Shown in pieces: positions 40,010 to 52,214 of a stretch of DNA of 64,000 bases. This DNA comes from Aristolochia californica (lineage: Eukaryota; Streptophyta; Magnoliopsida; Piperales; Aristolochiaceae). The DNA is taken from positions 18,718,467 through 18,782,466 of the forward strand of contig JARWKL010000003.1 in assembly GCA_029961685.1 (NCBI GenBank), written 5' to 3'. The translations under genes were made by a program, and so were the position numbers. Below the pieces are notes generated by a model that saw nothing but the letters and a program-made list of their open reading frames with translations, was not told where the DNA came from and did no database searches. The first letter of the stretch is position 1. Every line of letters starts with the position of its first letter.

Positions 40010-40935
40010 AAGATAAAAATTTTAGAGTTTATGTATGCAAAAAATTAAAACACTAATAAATGTGAGTATAGACAATTTGTCTATACACCACAAACGAACA
40101 CCAAAGTTTTGTTATCCTTGTTTGGGAAATTCCACTAGTACAACCCCTAATAGCATATATTTTCATATGAGAGAGATTTCTAGATGATCCTAACATGTTC
40201 TAAGAATGGAAATGCATGCACAAAACATGTTGAAGATGCAAATGACCCAAGGATCCAAGACTTTCAAGGACAACAACAAATGCTCATTAAATTCTCAAGT
40301 GAACGTGCGGTGGTATATTTACCCGATCCAAACAAGCCATGTTTTGCCCATTTACAAAAAGTTCATCTTACAATCATAGATAAAATTTAAGTGATTGATC
40401 ATGAATAACAAGCTATATTTTTGTAAGAAATGATAGGAGTCAACACACAGTTATATCCCCCACTCCCTTTTTTCCAAAAATTTAAAAACCTAATATATAA
40501 AAAAGATAAGGCAAATAAATGGCAACAAGAAAAAAATTTAGAGTTTATGTATGCAAAAAATTAAAACACTAATAAATGTGAGTATAGAAAATTTATCCAT
40601 ACACTACAAACGAACACCAAAGTTTTGTTATCCTTGTTTGGGAAATTCCACTAGTACAACCCCTAATAGCATATATTTTCATAAGAGATAGATTTCTAGA
40701 TGATCCTAACATGTTCTAAGTATGGAAATGCATGCACAAAAAATGTTGAAGATGCAAATGACCCAAGGATCCAAGACTTTCAAGGACAACAACAAATGCT
40801 CATTAAATTCTCAAATGAACGTGCAGTGGGATATTTACCAGATCCAAACAAGCCATTTTTTGCCCATTTACAAAAAGTTGATCTTACAATCATAGATAAA
40901 ATTTAAGTGATTGATCATGAGTAACGAGCTATATT
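40010..40935. repeat. Local tandem duplication of a shortened monomer (period 516 bp)
   Basis: Two adjacent units offset by 516 bp share variants seen nowhere else nearby: 'cactaataaatgtgag', 'tagcatatattttcat', 'ctttcaaggacaac' and 'cacacagttatatcc'. The junction near 40500 lacks about 160 bp of the normal monomer. This is a recent duplication inside the array. Confidence 0.85.
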
Positions 40936-43900
40936 TTTGTAAGAAATGACACGAGTCAACACACAGTTATATCCCCCGCTCCTCCCTTTTTCCAAAAATT
41001 GAAAAACCTAATATATAAAAACTAAAAGAGTTTTACAATCCCTAAAAATTAAAGAGACGCTTTGGAATTATCTCTCTCTGCATTTGTGCATTTCTATTTC
41101 CAGTGTCAAGTTTTGTTTTAAAATCCAAACTTGATTTTTCACTGTCCCTTTTGCTCTCGTAAACAAAAAACGTAAGGCAAACATATCACAAAAAAATGAA
41201 AATTTTAGAGTTTATGTTTGTAAAAATTTTAAAACAATAATAAATGTTAGTAAATAAAATTTATCCACACACAATAAACGAACACCAAAGTTTTGTTATC
41301 CATGTTTGTGAAATTCCACTAGTACAACCCCTAATACCTTGGAATTTTATAAGAAAGAGATTTCTAAAATATCCTAACACGTTTTAAATATAAATATGTA
41401 TGCACTAAAACAAGTTGAAGATGCAAATGACCCAATGATCCAAGTCTTTTAAGGAGAACAACAAATGCTCATTAAATTCACAAGTGAACGTGCGGTGGGA
41501 TATTTACCCATTTAAAAAATTTGTTCTAACAATCATAGATCATTGGAAAGTGATTGATCATGAGTAACGAGCTTTATTTTTTAAGAAATGACTTGTGGAT
41601 TAGGAGTCAACACTCAGCTTTATCCCATGCTCCCCCCTTTTTACGATGTATGAAAAATGTAATATATAAAAACTAAAAGAGTTTTACAATCCCTATAAAT
41701 TACAGAGACTTTTTGGTATTATATCTCTCTGATTTTTTGCTTTTCCATTTTAGATGTCAAGTTTTGTTTTAAAATCAAAATATGAGTTTTTCACTCTACC
41801 TTTTTTCCCTTTTTTCTCTCGTAAACAAAAAAAGATAAGGCAAAAATATTGCAACAAAATGAAAATTTTAGAGTTTATGTTTTCAAAAAAGTAAAACAAT
41901 AATAAATGTAACTAAAGAAAATTTATCCACTCACCACAAACGAACACCAAAGTTTTGTTATCCATGTTTTGGAAATTCCACTAGTTCAACCCCTAATAGT
42001 TGTGAGTTTAATAAGAAAGAGATTTCGAATTGTTCCTAACATGTTTTAGATATGGATATGCATGCAGGACACATGTTGAAGATGCACATTGACCCAAGGA
42101 TCCAAGACTTTTAATGAGAACAACAAATGCTCATTAAATTCTCAAGTGAACCTGAGGTGGGATAAAGAGCTAATCCAAACAAGCCATTTTTTTCCCATTT
42201 ACAAAAAGATATCTAACAATCAAAGATCATAGAAAAGTGATTGATCATGAGTAAAGAGCTATATTTATGTACGAAATGACTTGTGAATTAGGAGTCAACA
42301 CTCAGTTAAATCCCTCGCTCCACCCTTTTTTCGATGCTTGCAAAACCTAATAAAAACTAAAAGAGTTTTACATACCCTAAAAATTATTGAGACTTTTTGG
42401 AATTATCTCCGTCTGCATTTTTGTATTTCCATTTTAGATGACAAGTTTTGTTTTAAAATCCAAACTTGAGTTTTTTCAATCTCCCTTTTTTCTCATAAAA
42501 AAAAAATAAGGCAAATAGATAGCAACAAAATGAAAATTTTAGAGTTTATGTATGCAAAAAAATTAAAACAATGATAAATTTTAGTAAAGAAAATTTATCC
42601 ACACACCAAAAACGAATTCCAAAGTTTTGTTATCCATGTTTGTAAAATTCCACTAGTACAACCCCTAATAGCTTTGGATTTTATAAGAAAGAGATTTATA
42701 AATTTTCCTAACACATTTTAAACATGAATAAGCATGCACAAAACATGTTGAAGATGCAAATGACCCAAGGATCCAAGAATTTTAAGGAGAAAAATAAATG
42801 CTCATTAAATTCACAAGTGAAAGTGCAGTGGCATATTTACCCGATCTAAACAAGACATTTTTTTACTCATTTACACAAAGTTGTTTTAAGAATCATTGAT
42901 CATTGTAAAAGTATTGATCAAGAGTAACGAGCTATATTTTTTAAGAAATGACTTGTGGATTATGAGTCAAAACTCAGTTATATCCCCCGCTCCCCCTTTT
43001 TCTGATGCATGTAAAACATAATATATAAAAACTAAAAGAGTTTTACAATCCCTAAAAATTACAGAGACTTCTTAGAATTTTCTTTCTCTGAATTTGTGCA
43101 TTTCCATTTTAGAAGTCAAGTTTGATTTAAAATCAAAACTAGAGTTTTTCACTCTCCCATTTTTCTCTTATAAAAGAAAAAAGATAAGGCAAATAGATCA
43201 CAAAAAAATAAAAAATTTAGAGTTTATGTCTGAAAAAAATTTAAACATTAATAAATGTAAGTAAAAAAATTTATCCACACACCACAAACGAACACATAAG
43301 TTATTTTATCCATGTTTGGGAAATTCCTCTAGAACAACCCCTAATAGTTTGGAATTTAAGAAAAAAAAAGATTTTTAAGTGATCCTAACATGTTTTAAAT
43401 ATGGATATGCATGCAGTAAACATGTTGAAGAAGTAAATGACCCATGGATCCTAGACATTTTAGGAGAACAACAAATGCACATTAAATTCTCAAGTGAACG
43501 TGTGGTGGGATATTTACCTGATCCAAACAAGCCATTTTTTGCCGATTTACAAAAAGTTGGTCTAACAATCATAGATCATTTTAAAGTGATTGATCATGAG
43601 TAATGAACTATATTTTTGTAAAAAATGACTTGTGGATTAGGAGTCAACACTCAGTTAAATCCCCTTCTCCCCCCTTTTTCTGATATTTGCAAAACCTAAT
43701 AGACAAAAACTAATAGAGTTTTACAATCCCGAACAATAAAAGACACTTTTATGAATTATCTCTCTTTGCATTTGTGCATTACATTTTTAGATGTCAAGTT
43801 TTGTTTTCAAATCCTAACTTGAGATTTCACTCTCTCTTTTCTCTCATAAACAAAAAAGATAAGGCAAATAGAGAGCATAAAAATGAACATTTTAGAGTTT

Positions 43901-45453
43901 ATGTTTGCAAAAAAAATTAAAACAAAAATAAATGAATGTAATGAACATTTATCTACATATCTGAAACGAACACCAAAGTTTTGTTATCCATGTTTGGAAA
44001 TTCCACTAGTACAACCCCTAATAGCTTGGAATTTTAAAGGGAAGATATTTCTAATTTATAATAACATGTTCTGAGTATGGATATGCTTACACAAAAATTT
44101 AAAGATGCAAATGACCAAAGGATCCAAGACTTTTAAGGAGAACAACAAATGCTTATTAAATTCTCAAGTGAAAGTGTGATGGGATATGTACCCGATCCAA
44201 ACAAGCTATTTTTTCCCATGTGCAAAAAGTTGATCTTATAATCATAGATCATTGTTAAGTGATTGATCATGAGTAACGAGCTATATTTTTGTAAGAAATG
44301 ACTTGTGGATTAGGAGTCAACACTCAGTTAAATCCCCCGCTCCCAACTTTTTTATGAAAATTGCAAAACCTAATATATAAAAATTACAGAGATGCTTTGG
44401 AGTTTACTCTCTATGCATTTGTGCATTTCCTTTTTCGATGTCAAGTTTTGTTTTAGAATCCAAACTTGAGTTTTCACTCTCCCTTTTTTGCCTCGCAAAC
44501 AAAAAATGATACGACAAATAGATCGCAATAAATTGAAAATTTAAGTGTTTAAGTATGGAAAAAAATTTAAAAGATAATAAATGTAAGTATAGAAAATTTA
44601 TTCACACACCACAAACGAACACAAAAGTTTTGCTATCCATGTTTGGGAAATTCCACGAGTACAACCCCTAATAGCTTGGAATTTTATAAGAAAGATATTT
44701 CTAATTGATCCTAACATGTTTTAAATACACATATGCATGCATGAAACATGTTGAAGAGGCAAATGACCCAAGGATCAAAGACTTTTAAGGAGAACAATGA
44801 ATGCTCATTAAATTCTCAAGTGAACGTGCGGTGGGATATTTACCCGATCCAAACATGCCTTTTTTTCCCATTTATAAAAACTTTATCAAAAAATCATTTA
44901 TCATTGTAAAGTGGTTGATCATTAGTAAAATGCTATATTTTGGTAAGAAATGACATATGGATTTGGATTTAACAATCAGTTAAATCCCCCACTCCCCCAT
45001 TTTTTGGGGGACTGCATAACCTAATATATTAAAACTAAAAGAGTTTTACAATCCCTAAAAATTATAGAGACTTTTCTGAATTACCTCTCTCTTCATTTTT
45101 GCATTTCCATTTTAGATGTCATTTTTTTTTTAAATCCAAAATTGAGATTTTCACTCTCTCTTTTTTCTCTCGTAAACAAAAAAAATTAAGGCAAATAGAC
45201 CCTAACAAAATGAAAATTTTAGAGTCTATGTTTGCAAAAAATGTAAACAATAATAAATCTAAGTAAATAAAATTTATCCACTCACCACAAATGAGCACCA
45301 AAGTTTTGTTATCCATGTTTTGGAAATTCTACTAGTACAACCCCTAATTGCTTGGAATTTTATAAGAAAGATATTTCTAATTGTTCCTAACTTGTGTTTG
45401 ATATGGATATGCATGCACTAAACATTTTGAGATACAAATGACCCAAGGATCCA

Positions 45454-45916
45454 CTTTCGAGCTTGAGGACAAGCTCTTTCTCCAGGAGGGGGGTGATGTT
45501 ATGGACTCCATAGTATCCCGAGTTATCAACAGGCATAGGAATTAAATTATATTATTTCCCTTTTCATGTATTTCAATTTGGTATGGTTTGGTTTGGATGT
45601 AAATTGGCGTGAACCAATGGACCCACGGGTCTAACTTGTATTTTTCTCCCCAAACCTATTTATTGGGACGACAAGAGGAATGAAGATTAAGTATTGAGAA
45701 ATCTAGTCTAGAGAGGTCAGATTCTCCCTCAAAGGTCTAGGTCGGATTCTCCCTCAGAGCTCCATGTCAAGCTTCCTTCATTGCTCAATCATCTCCATTT
45801 CGTCATCACCATTCCACGTTCAAGAAATAGAACTTCTCTCCCAACATCAACATCCAATCTGAAAGGAAGAGAAGGAAGAAGGGTGACAAGATCCATGACT
45901 CGGGAAGATCCTAACA
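45454..45916 (+). mobile_element. Fragment of gypsy-2 family: pol end plus 3' LTR
   Basis: Satellite breaks at about 45453 inside 'aaggatcca', and the following bases encode the last residues of a chromovirus pol (FELEDKLFLQEGG) and the polypurine tract gaggggggtga. An LTR of 420 bp follows at 45497-45916, from tgttatggac to gatcctaaca. This LTR matches, in reverse, 59137-59556. Everything upstream in the element is missing. The right edge abuts a truncated family C LTR rather than satellite, so the fragment comes from a rearrangement, not a clean insertion. Confidence 0.87.
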
Positions 45917-46471
45917 TAATACGTCGAGCAAGGGGAGAGAGAAAGAAAAAAAAGTAACAAGAGAAGAGCTCTCAGGTAGAGAGAGAGGAGAAGGAAATTA
46001 AAAGACAGTAGAAAGAGAACACTTCACACGAGAGAGAATAAAAAAATAAGAAACTTTTTTGATGAATTCCTAGTTACAATCACCTCTATTTATAGATGAG
46101 GAGGTGATAGAGTCCATGTGTAAGTAATTTTAGAACTCCTAAATACATTCCAACTAGAACTCTCCAAGATAAGCCTATCACGATTAGATTACATTATCTA
46201 TATAAGAGACTAATTTAACTCAACTACAAACACCTTCTTTAAAGACGTGAATCAAGCTAGAGAGCCGGCTCTTGGTATTTTCTTGTGGGTCCCACATGAT
46301 CTTCCATCTCAGGTAGATAGAGATACCAGTTCCCGGTATCTTTGTGAGTCCCACTTGATCTTCAAATCTTCTATTTAATTCCAACATATGTTCCTTATCA
46401 CTTAGCTAGAACCAATTTGTAGGACTCTTCTTCACACCTCTCGAGCTCATGATGGGTCCCACATTGTAACA
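45917..46471 (-). mobile_element. Solo LTR of family C, left end missing
   Basis: Matches 49186-49794 from about its base 30 to its end (…cattgtaaca), lacking the first 30 bases or so, where the gypsy-2 fragment is joined, and a 24-bp stretch near its right end. A TATA-like ctataaata on the minus strand lies at 46087-46095. The right flank gtaag (46472-46476) is the expected target site in the satellite consensus. Family C resembles family A in layout and in its terminal 'cacattgtaaca', so it is probably another copia family; no coding part is present. Confidence 0.87.
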
Positions 46472-49185
46472 GTAAGTTAGGATAATTTATCCACACACCA
46501 CAAACGGACACCAAAGTTTTGTTGTCCATGTTTGGGAAATTCCACTAGTACAACCCCTAATTGCTTGGATATTATAAGAAAGAGATTTCTAATTCATCCT
46601 AACATGTTTTAAATGTGGATATGCATGCACGAAACATGTTGAAGATGCAAATGACCCAAGGGTCCAAGACTTTTAAAGAGAAAAACAAATGCTCATTAAA
46701 TTCTACAATGAATGTGCGGTGGGATATTAACCTGATCCAAACAAACCATTTTTTGCCCATTTACAAAACATTTCTCTAACAACCATAGATCATTGTAAAG
46801 TGATTGAGCATGAGTAATGAGCTATATTTTTTTTGTAAGAAATGACTTGTGGATTAGGAGTCAAGACTCAGTTAAATCTCCCGTTCTCCCCTTTTTCCGA
46901 TCTTTACAAAACCTAATATATAAAAACTTAAAGAGTTTTACATTCCCTAAAAATTACAGAGACTTTTTGGAATTATCTCTCTCTGCATTTTTTTATTTCC
47001 ATTTTAGATGTAAAGTTTTGTTTTAAAGTCCACACGAGTTTTGCACTCTTCCTTTTTTCTCTTGTAAACAAAAACAATAAGGCAAATAGATCGCACCAAA
47101 ATAAAAAATTTAGAGTTTATGTATGCAAAAAATTTAAAACCAAAATAAATGTAAGTCCAGAAAATTTATCCACACACGACAAATGAACACCAAAGTTTTG
47201 TTATCCATGTTTGGAAAATTCCACTATTACAACCCCTAATAGCTTGGAATTTTATAAGAAAGAGATTTCTAATTCATCAAAACATGTTTTAAATATGGAT
47301 ATGCATGCTCAAAAAATGTTGAAAATGCAAATGACCCAAGCATCCAAGACTTTTAAGGAGAACAAAAACTGTTCATTAAATTTTCAAGTGAACGTGTGGT
47401 GTGATATTTACCCGATCCAAACAAGCCCTTTTTTTCACATTTACAAAAAGTTGATCTAACAATCATAGATCATTGTAATTTGATTTATCATGAGTAGACC
47501 CCATGTATTTTAAAGAAATGAACTGTGGATTAGGACCCAAAACTGAGATAAATCCCTGCTCCCTCAGTTTTTCGATGTTTGTAAAAGCTAACCTATAAAA
47601 ACTAAAAGAGTTTTAAAATCCATAAAAAATACAGAAACGTTTTGGAATTATCTCTCTCTGCATTAGCGCATTTCCATTTTTTATGTCAAGTTTTGTTTTA
47701 AAATCCAAACTTGAGTCTTTCACACTCCCTTTTTTGTCTCGTGAACAAAAAAAGATGAGGCAAATAAATCGCAGTAAAACAAAAAAAATTTGAGTTTATT
47801 TATGTAAAAAAAATAAAACAATAATAAATATAAGTAAAGAAAATTTATCCATACATCACAAACGAACACCAAAGTTTTATTATCCATGTTTGGGAAATTC
47901 CACTTATACAACCCCTAACAGCGAGGATTTTATAAGAAGGAAATTTCTAATTGATCCTAACATGTTTTAAATGTTGATATGGATGCACGAAACATGTTGA
48001 AGATGCAAATGCCCCAAGGGTCCAAACCTTTTTCGGAGAAAAAAAAACTCATTAAATTCTGAAGTGAACGTGCAGTGGGATTTTTACTCGATCCCAACAA
48101 GCCATTTTTTGCCCATTTACTAAAAGTTGATCTAACAATAATAGATTATTGTAAAGTGATTGATCATAAGTAACGAGCTATATTTTTTTAAGAAATATCT
48201 TATGGATTAGGAGTCAACACTCAGGTAAATCCCCTGCTCCCCCCTTTTTTCGTTGTTAGTAAAACCTAATATATAAAAACTAAAAGAGTTTTACAATCAC
48301 TAAAAATTACAAAGTGTTTTTGGAATTATCTCTCTCTGCATTTGTGCATTTTTATTTTTTAAGTCAAGTTTTTTTTTAAAATCCAAATTTGAGTTTTTGA
48401 CTCTCCCTTTTTTCTCTTGTAAACAAAAAATATAAGGCAAATAGATCCCAACAAAATGAAAAATTTGGAGTTTATGTATGTAAAAAATTTAAAACAATAA
48501 TAAATGTAAGTAAAGAAAATTTATCCACACACCACAAACGAACACCAAAGTTTTGTTATCCATGTTTGGGAAATTCCACAAGTACAACCCATAATAGTTT
48601 TGAATTTTAGAAGAAAGCGATTTCTAATTGATCATAACATGTTTTAAATATGTGTATGCATCTAGGAAAAATGTTTCAGATGCAAATGACCCAAGTATCT
48701 AAGACTTTTAAGGAGAACAACAAATGCTCATTAAATTCTCAAGTGAATGGGCGGTGGTACCTGATCCAAATAAGCTATTTTTTGCCCATTTACAAAAAAG
48801 TTGATCTAAAAATGACAGATCATTGTAAAGTGATTGATCATCAGTAATGAGCTATATTTTTGTGAGAGATGACTTGTGGATTAGGAGTCAACACTCTGTT
48901 AAATCCCTTGCTCTCCCTTTTTTCCGATGTTTGCAAAACATAATATATAAATACTAAAAGAGTTTTAAAATCCCAAAAAATTACTGAGTCTTTTTTGAAT
49001 TATCTCTCTCTTCATTTGTGCATTTCCATTTTAGATGTCAAGTTTAGTTTTAAAATCCAAACTTGAGTTTTTCACTCTCCCTTTTTTATCTTATAAACAA
49101 AAAAAGATAAGCCAAATAGATCTCAACAAAATGAAAAATTTAGTGTTTATGTATGCAAAAAATTTTAAACAATAATAAATGCAAG
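46472..49185. repeat. Satellite array, block 5, type B monomers
   Basis: Four monomers, all closest to type B (diagnostic stretches near 46910, 47565, 48240 and 48915). The first two share many private variants with the first two monomers after the second family C LTR (49795 onward), at a constant offset of 3323 bp for at least about 1 kb. The third shares private variants with the monomer near 54780-55070. Confidence 0.9.
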
Positions 49186-49794
49186 TGTTTAATTGAGGAT
49201 CCCATGAATAATATAATGAGCAAGGGGAGAGAGAAAGAAAAAAAGTAAAAAGAGAAGAGGTCTCGGGTAGAGAGAGAGGAGAAGGAAATTAAAAGAGAGT
49301 AGAGAGAGAACACTTCACACGTGAGAGAAGAAAAAAAATAACAAACTTGTTTGATGAATTCCTAATTACAATCACCTCTATTTATAGTTGAGGAGGTGAT
49401 AGAGTTCATGTAAAAGTAATTTTAGGACTCCTAATTACATTCCAACTAGAACTCTCCAAGATAAACCATTCATGATAAGATTACATTATCTATATAAGAG
49501 ACTAATTTAACTCAACTACAAACACCTTCTTTAAGGATGTGAATCAAGCTAGCGAGCCAGCTCTTGGTATTATCTTGTGGGTCTCACATGATCTTCCATC
49601 TCATGTAGATAGAGATACCAGCTCCTGGTATCTTTGTGAGTCCCACTTGATCTTCAAATCTTCTATTTAATTCCAACATATGTTCCTTATCACTTAGCTG
49701 GAACAACTTTGTGGGAGGACTCTTCTTCACACCTCTCGAGCTCATGGTGGGTCCCCCCAGCTTGTGGGGCCAAGCTATGTCTCACATTGTAACA
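49186..49794 (-). mobile_element. Solo LTR of family C (609 bp)
   Basis: Plus-strand termini are tgtttaattg and cattgtaaca, so TG...CA ends are intact. Flanks gcaag (49181-49185) and ttaag (49795-49799) each differ by one base from the satellite's gtaag, fitting a 5-bp target duplication. A TATA-like ctataaata on the minus strand lies at 49379-49387. No internal region or coding sequence is present. Confidence 0.92.
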
Positions 49795-51432
49795 TTAAGT
49801 TAGAAAAATCTATCCACACACCACAAACGAAAACCAAAGTTTTGTTGTCGATGTTTGGCAAATTCCACTAGTACAACCCCGAATTGCTTGGATATTATAA
49901 GAAAGAGATTTCTAATTCATCTTAACATGTTTTGAATGTGGATATGCATGCACGAAACATGTTGAAGATGCAAATGACCCAAGGGTCTAAGACCTTTAAG
50001 GAGAAAAACAAATACTCATTAAATTCTATAGTGAACGTGCGATGGGATATTAACCCGATCCAAACAAACCATTTTTTGCCCATTTACAAAACGTTTCTCT
50101 AACAATCATAGATCATTGTAAAGTGATTGATCATGAGTAATGAGCTATATTTTTTAAAAAAATGACTTGTGGATTAGGAGTCAAGACTAAGTTAAATCCC
50201 CCACTCTCCCCTTTTTTCGATATTTGCAAAACATAATATATAAAAACTAAAAGAGTTTTACATTCCCTAAAAATTACAAAGACTTTTTGGAGTTTTCTCT
50301 CTCTGCATTTTTTCATTTCCATTTTAGATGTTAAGTTTTGTTTTAAAATCCACACATGAGTTTTGCACTCTCCCAATTTTTCTCTCGTAAACAAAAACAA
50401 TAAGGCAAACAGATCGCAGCAAAATGAAAATTTTAGAGTTTATGTATGCAAAAAATTTAAAACCAAAATAAATGTAAGAAAAGAAAATTTATCCTCACAA
50501 CACAAATGAACTCCAAAGTTTTGTTATCCATGTTTGCGAAATTCCACTAGTACAACCCCTAATAGCTTGGAATTTTATAAGAAAGAGATTTCCAATTTAT
50601 CCAAACATGTTTTAAATATGGATATGCATGCTCGAAACATGTTGAAAATTCAAATGACCCAAGGATCCAAGATATTTAAGGAGAATAACAAATGCTCATT
50701 AAATTCTCAAGTGAACGTGCGGTGGGATATTTTCCCGAGCCAAACAAACCAATTTTTTGCCCATTTATAAAAAGTTTATCTAACAATCATAAATCATTGT
50801 TATGTGATTGATCATGAGTAACAAGCTATATTTTTATTAAGAAATGACTTGTAGATGATTAGGAGTCAATACTCAGTTAAATCCTCCTGTCCCCCTTTTT
50901 TCGATGTTTGAATAACCTAAAATATAAAAACTAAAAGAGTTTTACATTCCCTAAAAATTACAGTGACTTTTTGGAATTATCTCTCCCTACATTTGTTCAT
51001 TTGCATTTTAGATGTCAAGTTTTGTTTTAAAATCCACACATGAGTTTTTCACTCTCCATTTTTTCTCTCACAAACAAAAACAATAAGGCAAATAGATCGC
51101 AACAAAACGAAAATATTAGAGTTTATGGATGCAAAAAATTTAAAACAAAAATAAATATAATTAAAGAAAACTTATCGATACACCACAAAAGAACACCAAA
51201 GTTTTGTTATCCATGTTTGGGAAATTCCACTAGTACAACCCTTAATAGCTTGAAATTTTATAAGAAAGAGATATCTAATTCATCCAAACATGTTTTAAAT
51301 ATAGATATGCATGCTCAAAATATGTTGAAAATGCAAATGACCCAACGATCCAAGACTTTTAAGGAGAACAACAACTGTTCATTAAATTCTCAAGTGAACG
51401 TGCGGTGGGATATTTACCTAATCCAAACAAGT
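49795..51432. repeat. Satellite array, block 6, type B monomers
   Basis: About 2.4 monomers. Private variants shared with block 5 include 'ttgttgtc', 'ggatattataag', 'aaatgtggatatg', 'gtttctctaac' and 'aaaacaataagg'. The third unit looks like a further copy of the second. Interrupted at 51432 by family B and continued at 54312. Confidence 0.9.
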
Positions 51433-51854
51433 TGTTGAATTTATGGAAAAGTGAAATACTTCATTGACATCATTAACTTGTTGTAATCAGAGTACATGAA
51501 CCTCTATTTATAATAGAGGAAGGTAGTAGAGTTCAATTACAATAAAACTACCCTTGTCCCAATTAAACCCAAACTCTAACACTTAAGGTAAGTCCTAACA
51601 TAATTAGGTAACTCAATATTGATAAAAGACAAATATAATTTAAACTAAAACTCTTCTTGGTTGTGACCCTAAGATAAAGATACTTTTGTGAGTCCTTCTT
51701 GATCTTCCAAGTGATGTGATAAGGATGCCAGCTCTTGGTAATCATTGTGGGTCCTACATCTTATGGGCCTTCCTTGGTCATGTGGCCCATCTTTTAATAA
51801 TCTTACATATGTGGGCCTTCCTTGGTCGTTTGGGCTTGAGCTTATCTTCCAACA
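51433..51854 (-). repeat. 3' LTR of family B (422 bp)
   Basis: Plus-strand ends are tgttgaattt and atcttccaaca. TATA-like tattataaata on the minus strand lies at 51505-51515. It matches 53872-54311 closely. Confidence 0.92.
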
Positions 51855-51872
51855 CTCCCCCACAAGCTCGGG
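51855..51872 (-). other. Polypurine tract of family B
   Basis: Just inside the 3' LTR the minus strand reads gcttgtgggggag, purine-rich; the truncated copy has gcttgaggggga-type text at 58305-58320, like copia family A. Confidence 0.7.
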
Positions 51873-52214
51873 GTGAGAGAACAACATGAACTCCCAACCT
51901 GCTGCAAATGATGTATAAAATAGCACAACTTCCAATATGCCTTCATCTTCCAACATTCCCCCTCACACTATTGCGTCCTTCCATGAGGCCTTGCAATATT
52001 ATAAGTGAGAGTAAAAATCACTCCTATCTGGTAAGCCATTCTTCATACTCCAGTCTTAATGCTAGATGTAGGGCACACTCCACTACTATCGGTAGTGTGT
52101 CTATTGGTATTGGTCTAAAGTGTCCACCACCATGTCCCTCCACAGGACAACGACTCTCAAGTGGTAGGAGACATAAAAGCCGTTACGGGTGGGGGATACC
52201 ATAGATGTAATCAT

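Larger units (their letters stand above)
18113..45453. repeat. Satellite array, main block, about 41 monomers
   Basis: 27.3 kb of head-to-tail monomers of about 680 bp with no element inserted. Reading the diagnostic segment of each unit gives types in order: A C B B A C A C D B B A C C B D A B D B B A C B D x B D A C B A C C C B B B A C B (x is a unit near 35130 with a deletion). Type A: 'gacacttttatgaat' plus 'ttttcaaatcc' plus 'gttctaagtatgg'. Type B: 'gagactttttggaat' plus 'ttttaaaatcc'. Type C: 'aaaaattg' before 'aaaacc' plus 'gagacgttttgg'. Type D: A-like core with 'gttttctcactcc'. Shortened monomers occur near 27546, 29642, 35177, 36280, 40500 and 41510. ORFs of 60-75 codons recur but are by-products of the repeat. 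No host gene is seen. Confidence 0.93.

Noticed and set aside
45917..46471. Two independent insertions of family C into the same satellite site
   Set aside because: The monomers after both LTRs share private variants at a constant 3323-bp offset, which fits segmental duplication better.
47211..47459. ORFs beginning MENSTSTTPN in several monomers
   Set aside because: A third frame of the same satellite segment; most monomers lack the ATG or have stops.
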